NCBI GenBank assembly: GCA_035293045.1
Contig: DATDOY010000167.1
Location: 1-29,564 of the forward strand
Length of the DNA stretch: 29,564 nt
From: DATDOY01 sp035293045
GTDB lineage: Bacteria > Actinomycetota > Acidimicrobiia > IMCC26256 > JACPCJ01
Direction of reading: 5' to 3'
This document shows positions 8,066-14,529 of the stretch, in pieces (position 1 is the first letter of the stretch; the number at the start of each line of letters is the position of its first letter). Position numbers and translations under genes: made by a program. The notes under the pieces are model-generated. The model was not told the origin of the DNA, ran no database searches, and was given only the letters and a program-made list of their open reading frames with translations.

Positions 8066-8383
8066 ATGAACCTGCAGCCGCTTGAGGACCGGATCGTGGT
8101 CCGCCCCAGCGAGGCGGAGGAGACGACCGCCAGCGGACTCGTGATTCCCGACACCGCCAAGGAGAAGCCCCAGGAGGGCGAAGTGCTCGCGGTCGGCCCG
8201 GGGCGTCGCTCCGAGGACACCGGCGAGATCATCCCCCTCGACGTCGCCGTCGGCGACAAGGTCGTGTACTCCAAGTACGGCGGCACGGAGATCACGCTTG
8301 ACGGTGAGGACCTCCTCATCCTCTCGGCCCGTGACGTGCTCGCCAAGATCGGCACGTCGGGCAAGGCCGCCAAGAAGAAGTAA
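8066..8383 (+). CDS. groES: Co-chaperonin GroES
   Basis: A 105-residue Hsp10, the heptameric lid of the GroEL folding chamber. It starts at ATG 8066, behind an AGGAGA ribosome binding site (8055-8060) five bases upstream; an in-frame ATG at 8048 has no such site and would add six residues. Typical sequence: NLQPLEDRIVVRPSEAEETTASG, containing the mobile loop that docks on GroEL, then LVIPDTAKEKPQEGEVLAVGPG and the C-terminal GEDLLILSARDVLA. A lysine-rich tail (KAAKKK) follows. Transcription is probably under HrcA/CIRCE control. No groEL follows: a terminator and a convergent minus-strand gene come directly after, so the GroEL partner must be encoded elsewhere. Confidence 0.96.
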   Translation: MNLQPLEDRIVVRPSEAEETTASGLVIPDTAKEKPQEGEVLAVGPGRRSEDTGEIIPLDVAVGDKVVYSKYGGTEITLDGEDLLILSARDVLAKIGTSGKAAKKK

Positions 8384-8385
8384 CC

Positions 8386-8402
8386 CTGCTCGTCACGAGC
8401 AG
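8386..8402 (+). terminator. Small hairpin just after groES
   Basis: CTGCTCG, three loop bases and CGAGCAG form a perfect 7-bp stem starting two bases after the groES stop. No T-run follows, so on its own it is weak; it may help processing or protect the 3' end ahead of the stronger terminator at 8414. Confidence 0.4.
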
Positions 8403-8413
8403 ATCGAGGTTTG

Positions 8414-8439
8414 AAACGGCGCCCTTCGGGGCGCCGTTT
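8414..8439. terminator. Strong rho-independent terminator with UUCG loop, probably bidirectional
   Basis: AAACGGCGCCC, the tetraloop TTCG and GGGCGCCGTTT form a perfect 11-bp stem. The A-run before and T-run after the GC core mean that it can end transcription from groES (plus) and also from the convergent DUF983 gene (minus). The UUCG loop is among the most stable RNA tetraloops when read on the plus strand. Confidence 0.85.
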
Positions 8440-8488
8440 CGCGTGCGGCGACGGGTCGTCAAACGCCCAGCGTCAAACGCCCGCGCTT

Positions 8489-8929
8489 CTAATGTGCCCG
8501 ACCGTCGTTGAGGTGCGCCCGGTCGTCGTCGTCGAGCGGACGCATCATGATGTCGACGGCCGCCCACAGGGTGCGGGTCAACGGGAAGATGAGGACAGGG
8601 AGCACGACGGCGACCGCGACGCCGACCGCGGTGACGGGCCCGACCGCGACGTCGGGCGCCGTGAGCGCGACGCCGGTCACGATGGTGACGAGGAGCGCCC
8701 CGAACGAGATCACCGTGTTGAGGCCCAGCGACCCCACCCAGTGACCCGCCTCGCGCTCGAAGCGGAAGCCACACCGCGGGCAGCGTTCGACCATCGAGAA
8801 CCAGCGGCGGAACAAGCCCCGGGAGCCACACACCGGGCAGCGGACGGTGAGCCCGCGCCAGAGCAGCCGGCGACGGGACGCCGGAATCAGCGCTCGGCCA
8901 GCGCTTTCTCCGCTACCGACTTCGCCCAC
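8489..8929 (-). CDS. DUF983 family membrane protein with zinc ribbon
   Basis: A 146-residue protein with two CxxC pairs near the N-terminus, CPVCG (31-35) and CPRCG (50-54), likely to bind one zinc, followed by FRFEREAGHW, a hallmark of DUF983. Two hydrophobic segments (about 68-90 and 97-116) should span the membrane, and a charged tail DDDDRAH follows. The function of the family is unknown. The only ordinary start upstream of the zinc ribbon is GTG 8929, which overlaps the end of the acyl-CoA synthetase gene by 43 bases. The first 15 or so residues are therefore doubtful; a rarer start such as CTG at 8890 is possible. It is co-directional with the synthetase gene and probably co-transcribed. 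Confidence 0.8.
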   Translation of the reverse strand: MGEVGSGESAGRALIPASRRRLLWRGLTVRCPVCGSRGLFRRWFSMVERCPRCGFRFEREAGHWVGSLGLNTVISFGALLVTIVTGVALTAPDVAVGPVTAVGVAVAVVLPVLIFPLTRTLWAAVDIMMRPLDDDDRAHLNDGRAH

Positions 8930-10512
8930 TTGTAATCAGCCTTGCCCGACGGTCCGCGCACGATCTCGTCGACGACGACGAAGTGCTTCGGGCGCTTGTA
9001 GTCGGCGAGATGGGCTTTGGCGGTGGCTCGCAGTTCGTCGTCGGAGGCCGACGCGCCGTCTCGCAGGGCGAGGACCGCGGTGACCGCCTCGCCCCATTTC
9101 TCGTCGGCGACACCGACGACGTTGCAGTCGAGGACGGAGGGGTTGGTCTTGACCGCCTCCTCGACCTCCTCGGGGTAGACCTTCTCGCCGCCGGTGTTGA
9201 TGCACACGGATCCGCGGCCGAGGAGGGTGACGGTTCCGTCGGTCTCGACGGTGGCGAAGTCGCCCGGGATCGACCAGCGTTCTCCGCCGAACGCCCGGAA
9301 GGTCTCCGCGGTTTTGGCCTCGTCCTTGTAGTAGCCGAGGGGGATGGCGCCGCCCACCGCGAGCATCCCCACTTCGCCGGTACCCGGCTCGATCTCGCGG
9401 CCCTCCTCCGTGAACACCTTGGTCCGCGGCCCGACGGAGAACTTCGCCGTCTTCACCTCGGTGCCCGGAAGGGTCACGTTGGTCGCGAAGCCGATGCCCT
9501 CGCTGGCCGACAGCGCGTCGTAGAGGATGATGTTGCCGCGCTCGAGCAGGGCTTCTTTGACCTCGGCGGTCCACATGATCCCGGAGCTGACGATGAGGCC
9601 GAGCGTCGCAATGTCGTAGGGCTGGCCCTGGCTCTCGCGCTCCTCGAGCGCGCGCAGCATCGGCTTGGCGAAGGCGTCGCCCACGATCGCCATCTGCTTG
9701 ACGCCCTCGGTCTCGACCGCCCGCCACAGTTCGTGGGCGTCGAACTTGCGGCTCTCGAGAGTCACGATGGTGCCGCCGGCGGTGAGGGCCTGGCACGACG
9801 TGATGAAGCCCGTCCCGTGCATCAGCGGCGACGCCGGGATGTGGACCGCCGCCTCGCCCGCATCCACGAGTTCCTTGGCGACAACCGCCACGCCATCCGC
9901 GTCGGCGGGCGTCGCCTGTCCCCGCAGCATGTAGGTGGTGGGCATCGTCGAGTCGAACAAGTCTTCGTGGCGCCACATGACGGCCTTGGGCATGCCGGTG
10001 GTGCCGCCCGTGTAGAGGAAGTAGAGGTCGTCACCCGACCGGTCGATCCGCGCGGCCGGTTCGTGGTCGGCAATGAGCCGCTCGTACTCGAGCGCGCCGT
10101 CGAGGAGGGGACTTCCGTCGTCGACTTGGATGACCGCTTTGAGCAACGGGGCGTTGGCGCGCACCGCGGCGACGCGGTCGGCGAGCGATCCGTGGAACAA
10201 CAGGACCTCGGCATCGGAGTTGTCGAGGAGGTAGCTGAGTTCCTCTTCGAGATACCGGTAGTTGACGTTGACGGGGACGGCGCGGCACTTGTAGACGGCG
10301 AACGTCGCCTCGAGGTACTCGTTGCCGTTGTAGAGGTAGAAGGCGACCTTGGAGTCGTGCCCCACGCCGAGCGATTCGAGCGCGGCGGCGAATCGAGACG
10401 CTCGCTCGTCGAATGACCGCCACGAAAAGGATCGCTCGCCGTGGACCAGGGCGGTGTGCTCGGGCACCACATCGGCGATGCGTTCCCACAGGGTTGCGTA
10501 GTTCTCGTTCAT
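8887..10512 (-). CDS. Fatty acyl-CoA synthetase (FadD family, class I adenylate-forming)
   Basis: This 541-residue enzyme activates a carboxylic acid to its acyl-CoA by way of an acyl-AMP. The order of motifs is complete: P-loop YTGGTTGMPK (167-176), DALSASEGIG in the place of the YGxTE motif, WSIPGDFA with GRGSVCINTGGEKVYPEEVEE (hinge), and the C-terminal GPSGKADYKWAK carrying the catalytic lysine. The combination TGGTTGMPKAVMW and SVCINTGGEK resembles actinobacterial FadD enzymes used for lipid or steroid side chains, but the substrate cannot be assigned. ATG 10512 is preceded at seven bases by a minus-strand TACTGT -10-like element, so the mRNA is probably leaderless. Confidence 0.92.
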   Translation of the reverse strand: MNENYATLWERIADVVPEHTALVHGERSFSWRSFDERASRFAAALESLGVGHDSKVAFYLYNGNEYLEATFAVYKCRAVPVNVNYRYLEEELSYLLDNSDAEVLLFHGSLADRVAAVRANAPLLKAVIQVDDGSPLLDGALEYERLIADHEPAARIDRSGDDLYFLYTGGTTGMPKAVMWRHEDLFDSTMPTTYMLRGQATPADADGVAVVAKELVDAGEAAVHIPASPLMHGTGFITSCQALTAGGTIVTLESRKFDAHELWRAVETEGVKQMAIVGDAFAKPMLRALEERESQGQPYDIATLGLIVSSGIMWTAEVKEALLERGNIILYDALSASEGIGFATNVTLPGTEVKTAKFSVGPRTKVFTEEGREIEPGTGEVGMLAVGGAIPLGYYKDEAKTAETFRAFGGERWSIPGDFATVETDGTVTLLGRGSVCINTGGEKVYPEEVEEAVKTNPSVLDCNVVGVADEKWGEAVTAVLALRDGASASDDELRATAKAHLADYKRPKHFVVVDEIVRGPSGKADYKWAKSVAEKALAER

Positions 10513-10519
10513 AGGACGG

Positions 10520-10525
10520 ACAGTA
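10520..10525 (-). promoter_or_regulatory. -10 element (TACTGT) of the acyl-CoA synthetase gene
   Basis: Read on the minus strand, TACTGT fits the actinobacterial TAnnnT -10 pattern and lies seven bases before ATG 10512. This places the transcription start at or beside the A of the start codon. No good -35 is visible. Confidence 0.5.
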
Positions 10526-10535
10526 GTTGCACCGG

Positions 10536-10541
10536 TAGTCT
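10536..10541 (+). promoter_or_regulatory. -10 element (TAGTCT) of the small protein / NUDIX pair
   Basis: TAGTCT lies six bases before GTG 10548, which suggests leaderless transcription. It faces away from the minus-strand TACTGT element; only ten bases separate the two -10 boxes. Confidence 0.5.
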
Positions 10542-10547
10542 CGCTCC

Positions 10548-10733
10548 GTGCCCGAACGTCCGCCAGGCGATCCCCGCGAGTTGCTCCGCATTTGGATGGA
10601 GTGGGAGCAGGGCGACACGACGCCCGGCAGGGTGATGGCCGACTTGAAGCGGGCGGGCCTGCGCGAGCTTCTCGACGGACTCGCCGAACAACTCAATGCC
10701 GCGGGCGACGACGCTCCTGGATCGGACGGGTGA
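10548..10733 (+). CDS. Small conserved-looking hypothetical protein (61 aa)
   Basis: A short acidic, helical-looking protein (PRELLRIWMEWEQGDTTPG at the front, then ADLKRAGLRELLDGLAEQL). I recognise no domain. Support for its being real: the TAGTCT element six bases before its GTG start, coding-type G/C at third positions, and a GTGA overlap with the NUDIX gene downstream. The WMEWEQGDTTPGRVMADLKRAG stretch looks like a small regulatory or scaffold domain, but no function is proposed. Confidence 0.7.
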   Translation: MPERPPGDPRELLRIWMEWEQGDTTPGRVMADLKRAGLRELLDGLAEQLNAAGDDAPGSDG

Positions 10734-11404
10734 GCCCGCGCGGCGGCAACCAGAGGATTCCGAGACCGCCGCTGGCACGGGGCGGACGGCCGTCGCCGTG
10801 GTCGCACCTCGCCGTCGAGGATCGTCGGGTGGGGATCGCCGAGATCCGTGCCGCCGCGCAGCGGTTGCCGGCCACCCGCCACCACCTGGTTCGCGTTCCC
10901 GGCATTCGCGCTGCCGCGGTGATCATGCTGTTCTTCGAACGCGACGGCGAGGCGTGGGTCGTGCTCACCAAGCGTCCCGAGCACATGCCGACCCACAAAG
11001 GCGAGATCGCCTTCCCCGGCGGGAAGCGCCACGAGGAGGACGCGTCCTTGCGCGACACCGCGCTTCGTGAGCTCGAAGAGGAGATCGGGGTGCCCGCCGA
11101 CGCGGTCGAGGTCATCGGCGAGATGGAGGCCTTCGGAACCCTCGCATCGCGATTCGCGATCGTGCCGTTCATCGGAATCCTCACGCGGCCGGTCGACTAC
11201 GTCGCCGACCCGAGCGAGGTCGAGCTTGTCTTCGAGGTGCCCGTGGCCGAGCTGCTCGACGACGGCGTCCACCGCGAGGAGCGATGGGGCATCGGTCCCG
11301 CCGACCGTCCCATCCACTTCTTCGAGCTCGAGGGCGAGACGGTCTGGGGAGCGACGGCACGGATCCTCGAGGCGTTCCTGACCCACCTCCTCGTTGATCG
11401 ATAG
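10730..11404 (+). CDS. NUDIX hydrolase, CoA diphosphatase type
   Basis: A 224-residue NUDIX protein. The block VVLTKRPEHMPTHKGEIAFPGGK followed by ALRELEEEIGV has the CoA-pyrophosphatase (NudL/PCD1) signature: the LTxR...HxGxIxFPGG motif precedes a Nudix box with one extra residue compared with MutT. Such enzymes split CoA or acyl-CoA into 3',5'-ADP and (acyl)phosphopantetheine with Mg2+ or Mn2+, and may clear damaged CoA. The N-terminal 30 or so residues are basic and low in complexity. GTG 10730 overlaps the stop of the 61-residue gene by four bases. The gene ends nine bases from a convergent gene. Confidence 0.88.
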   Translation: MSPRGGNQRIPRPPLARGGRPSPWSHLAVEDRRVGIAEIRAAAQRLPATRHHLVRVPGIRAAAVIMLFFERDGEAWVVLTKRPEHMPTHKGEIAFPGGKRHEEDASLRDTALRELEEEIGVPADAVEVIGEMEAFGTLASRFAIVPFIGILTRPVDYVADPSEVELVFEVPVAELLDDGVHREERWGIGPADRPIHFFELEGETVWGATARILEAFLTHLLVDR

Positions 11405-11413
11405 GACAGGTCC

Positions 11414-13198
11414 CTACGGACCGACGGTCTCCTCGATGAAGTCCATGAGGGCGTCGAACTTGGGGGCTTGCTCCCGGGGCTGACTCTGGTACTCGAGCGC
11501 GCCCCACCGGCCGTAGCCGCCCCATCGATCGCAGCTCTGGAAGTGCCAGAAGACCTCGTCGGAGCGTCGGCGCCAGTTCTCGAGATAGGTCAGGTAAATG
11601 TCGTGCATCCGCGGATCGCGATTCACCGCGTCGAGGATGTCGTTGAGCGCCTCGTCGGACGGGTCGGCGCCGACGAAGTGCTGGCCTCCCTCGTAGGTCG
11701 TCAACGCGACGCCGAATTGCTCCGTGGCGGCGACCTGCTCGGCCACGACCCGGTCGACTCGCTTGAGGTTGAGTTCGAGCCGCGGCTCGGCCCGCTCGCC
11801 GCGCAACCAGGCGAACATCCCGTCGACGCCGAGTTCCTTGTACGCGGCGACCGCCTCAGGTTCTGACGCGGTGTCGCCGAAGTACGGCGCCACCGCGAAC
11901 AGGTCGGTGTGCTCGGCGGCATTCTCGAACCCGAGGATCGTCTCGGTGAAGAAGGGAACGACGGCCTGGCTCGCCATGACGCGGCGGAGCCGCTCGGTGC
12001 CGTCGAACGCGGCGGCGAACAGGGAATGAACCTCGGCGGCGCGGCGCGAGTAGAGGCGGAGCATTCCGATCGTCGTGTCCTCCACGTCGGGGGTGGCCGG
12101 GTCGCCGTCGTGGTCGGTCATGCCGAGGTCGAGGGCGTCGGCCTCGTCTCGCACCGCGGTCGTCTGCCCGAACTGGGAGTTCCAGACCTCGTTGGAATAC
12201 TCGACATGGACGATGAGATCCGGCTCGAGCCGGTCTCGCACCACTTCGGCGAACTGCGTCACGTAGTTGTCCGTCGCCCCGTGCGGAATCGTGAACCACG
12301 GGTCGGCGTCGACGCGGTTGACGAGGTCGATCATCACTTCGAGCGGGACGCCGGCCTCGGTGGACCAGAACTGGTCGGCGACTTCGGGCCGGTCGGCGAA
12401 GTCGCGCTGAGTCGAGTCGTTGGTCCGCATCCAGTCCATGAACCGCAGGCCGCGGTAGCGCCGGATGCGCTCGAGGAAGTCGGGGTTGAACACGATGGCC
12501 GCGCCATGGGTTTCGAATGATCGGAACGCGCCATCGGGACACGAGTCGGCGGCGCCGACGCGCCGGAAGGGGTCGTCGGCACAGATCCCGCCCTCGGGCA
12601 CGATCCGCAGGTCGCGCAGGGGATCCGACGGCGCCGTCTCGGCCAGCGCGATGACGACGAGGTTCTTGCCGCCGGGACCGTTGCCGACGACTTCGATGAC
12701 GTCGCGGCCCTTCGATCGGCTGACAACCCGTGCACCCAGTTCGTAGTCGAGCGTCCCTCTGCCCGCGTATCGCACGACAAAGCGTCGCCCGACCAGCGTC
12801 GGATCGGCCGGCTCGCCGTCGAAGATCAAGGTCCGGGCGACCTTGCCCGGCTGCAACCCGACAACGTTCCCGAACTCGTCCACGCGTGGCGTCGTGCCGT
12901 CGTCAAAGGTGTCGGGCGTTCCGCCGAACCAGGGCCGCGCCTGCTTGGCGAAGTCGACGAACGGATACTCGGATCGGTAGTCCTCGACCGCGGTGAGGTT
13001 GGTCGCCACCGGGGAACCGAGGTTGGCGAGGTTGGGGGCGGCCTGGTCGGTCGCAAGCGATGTCTCGGCTCGGCCCTCGCGGTCGGTGCCGCTCGGCCTC
13101 CCAGCCAGCCAGGCACCGATTCCGATCCCGAAGAGGGCGAGGACCGCCACCGGTCCGACGAGGCGCGTTCGAATGCGGCGAGCGTCACGGGTCGGCAT
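11414..13198 (-). CDS. Anchored or secreted glycoside-hydrolase-like protein
   Basis: A 594-residue protein. ATG 13198 gives a basic start (MPTRDARRIRTR) and a hydrophobic segment at about 13-33, a signal anchor or signal peptide. An N-terminal beta-type region (about 70-240) is followed by a probable TIM barrel with FMDWMRTND (about 254), PWFTIPHGATDNY, VEYSNEVWN (E333 and E337) and TTYEGGQHFVG (E503). The YSNEVWN and YEGGQ blocks resemble bacterial proteins often called cellulose-binding or GH5/GH39-like; E337 and E503 would be the acid/base and nucleophile by analogy, which is inference. An Asp-rich loop, DHDGDPATPDVED, looks like a calcium loop. Substrate unknown. A minus-strand TACGGT element lies nine bases before the ATG. 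Confidence 0.75.
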   Translation of the reverse strand: MPTRDARRIRTRLVGPVAVLALFGIGIGAWLAGRPSGTDREGRAETSLATDQAAPNLANLGSPVATNLTAVEDYRSEYPFVDFAKQARPWFGGTPDTFDDGTTPRVDEFGNVVGLQPGKVARTLIFDGEPADPTLVGRRFVVRYAGRGTLDYELGARVVSRSKGRDVIEVVGNGPGGKNLVVIALAETAPSDPLRDLRIVPEGGICADDPFRRVGAADSCPDGAFRSFETHGAAIVFNPDFLERIRRYRGLRFMDWMRTNDSTQRDFADRPEVADQFWSTEAGVPLEVMIDLVNRVDADPWFTIPHGATDNYVTQFAEVVRDRLEPDLIVHVEYSNEVWNSQFGQTTAVRDEADALDLGMTDHDGDPATPDVEDTTIGMLRLYSRRAAEVHSLFAAAFDGTERLRRVMASQAVVPFFTETILGFENAAEHTDLFAVAPYFGDTASEPEAVAAYKELGVDGMFAWLRGERAEPRLELNLKRVDRVVAEQVAATEQFGVALTTYEGGQHFVGADPSDEALNDILDAVNRDPRMHDIYLTYLENWRRRSDEVFWHFQSCDRWGGYGRWGALEYQSQPREQAPKFDALMDFIEETVGP

Positions 13199-13207
13199 GG
13201 TCGGGAC

Positions 13208-13213
13208 ACCGTA
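13208..13213 (-). promoter_or_regulatory. -10 element (TACGGT) of the glycoside-hydrolase-like gene
   Basis: On the minus strand, TACGGT ends nine bases before ATG 13198. This TAnnnT box supports that start rather than the longer upstream frame, and suggests a leaderless or nearly leaderless mRNA. Confidence 0.45.
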
Positions 13214-13311
13214 CGACCGAGCGGCTCGGCGCCACGGCGAAGGCACCCCTTGGCGGGAGCGATCCGAGCGGGGCCCATCCCCGCCATCCCAGCGCAGCTT
13301 GCCCGCGCCTG

Positions 13312-13317
13312 TATTCT
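13312..13317 (+). promoter_or_regulatory. Possible -10 element (TATTCT) for guaB3-guaA
   Basis: TATTCT lies 45 bases before the guaB3 start and would give a leader of about 38-40 nt containing the GAGAGG ribosome binding site. No convincing -35 is seen at 16-18 bases upstream. Confidence 0.4.
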
Positions 13318-13362
13318 GAGAAATCAGCCGGGCGCAGGTGTTTTGGGCGAGAGGGCACGAAC

Positions 13363-14523
13363 GTGGAAGTCGAGATCGGCATCGGTAAGTCGGGTCGTCG
13401 GGCATACGGATTCGACGACATCGCGATCGTTCCCAGCAGGCGCACCCGCGACCCCGAGGACGTCGACATCTCGTGGGAGCTCGACGCCTACCGCTACGAC
13501 ATCCCCATGATGGCGGCCGCCATGGACGGCATCGTGTCGCCGGCCACGGCGATCGAGATGGGCAAGCTCGGAGGCCAGGCCGTCCTCAACCTCGAGGGCC
13601 TCTGGTCTCGCTACGAGGATCCCGAGCCCGCCTACGAGCGGATCGCCAAAGCCGAGCCCGAGAAGGCCACCCGCACGATCCAAGAGGTCTACGCCGAGCC
13701 GATCAAAGAGGACCTCATCGGCAAGCGCGTCCAGGAGATCAACGACGCCGGCGTGACCGTGTGCGTGTCGTTCACCCCGCAGCGGGTGGAGAAGTACTTC
13801 AAGATCGCCATTGACGCCGGACTCGACCTGCTCGTGATCCAAGGGACGGTCGTGTCGGCGGAGCACGTGTCGAAGACCACCGAGCCGCTGAACCTCAAGA
13901 AGTTCATCCGTGAGCTCGAGATCCCGGTGATCGCCGGGGGGTGCGCGAGCTACTCGACCGCGCTGCACCTCATGCGCACCGGGGCGGTCGGCGTTCTTGT
14001 GGGCGTGGGTCCCGGCCATCAGTGCACCACCCGGGGGGTGCTCGGCGTGGGGGTTCCGCAGGCCACGGCGATCGCCGACGCCGCCGGAGCCCGGATCCGC
14101 CACCTCGACGAGACCGGCGTCTACGTGCACGTCATTGCCGACGGCGGCATGCGCACCGGCGGCGACATCGCCAAGGCGATCGCCTGCGGCGCCGACGCCG
14201 TCATGCTCGGCACGACGCTCGGCGGCGCGTACGAGTCGCCCGGTCGCGGCTTCAACTGGGGAATGTCGACGTTCCACCCGGATCTTCCCCGGGGCACGCG
14301 GGTCAACGCGGGCCAGCGCGGGTCGCTCAAGGAGATCCTCCTCGGCCCCGCGCACGAGAACGACGGCACCTTCAACCTCTTCGGCGCCCTGCGCACCTCC
14401 ATGGCGACCACCGGATACGAGACCGTCAAGGAGTTCCAGAAGGCCGAGGTGATGGTGGCGCCGTCCCTGCAGACCGAGGGCAAGATCTTCCAGCGCTCGC
14501 AGGGCGTCGGTATGGGCGCTTAG
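13363..14523 (+). CDS. guaB3: GuaB3 family IMP dehydrogenase-related protein
   Basis: A 386-residue TIM-barrel protein of the GuaB3 group, found in actinobacteria and cyanobacteria beside true IMP dehydrogenase. It lacks the CBS pair that normally interrupts the barrel. Seen: YGFDDIAIVPSRRTRDPEDVDISW, MMAAAMDGIVSP, the active-site loop GPGHQCTTRGVLGVGVPQ with C221 (compare GxGSICTTR in IMPDH), DGGMRTGGDIAKAIACGADAVMLGTTL, and a C-terminal NLFGALRTSMATTGYETVKEFQ. Some family members act on GMP or IMP; the exact reaction here is not decided by sequence. GTG 13363 is preceded by GAGAGG at about eight bases. guaA follows after six bases, which supports a purine role. Confidence 0.92.
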   Translation: MEVEIGIGKSGRRAYGFDDIAIVPSRRTRDPEDVDISWELDAYRYDIPMMAAAMDGIVSPATAIEMGKLGGQAVLNLEGLWSRYEDPEPAYERIAKAEPEKATRTIQEVYAEPIKEDLIGKRVQEINDAGVTVCVSFTPQRVEKYFKIAIDAGLDLLVIQGTVVSAEHVSKTTEPLNLKKFIRELEIPVIAGGCASYSTALHLMRTGAVGVLVGVGPGHQCTTRGVLGVGVPQATAIADAAGARIRHLDETGVYVHVIADGGMRTGGDIAKAIACGADAVMLGTTLGGAYESPGRGFNWGMSTFHPDLPRGTRVNAGQRGSLKEILLGPAHENDGTFNLFGALRTSMATTGYETVKEFQKAEVMVAPSLQTEGKIFQRSQGVGMGA

Positions 14524-14529
14524 CGTCCC

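Noticed and set aside
8384..8488. Hidden groEL start after groES
   Set aside because: The region contains two hairpins and no reading frame resembling GroEL; the next gene is convergent.
13199..13405. N-terminal extension of the glycoside-hydrolase-like frame to 13405
   Set aside because: Runs into the guaB3 gene, and the added residues have no signal sequence; ATG 13198 starts a proper signal anchor and has a -10 box.
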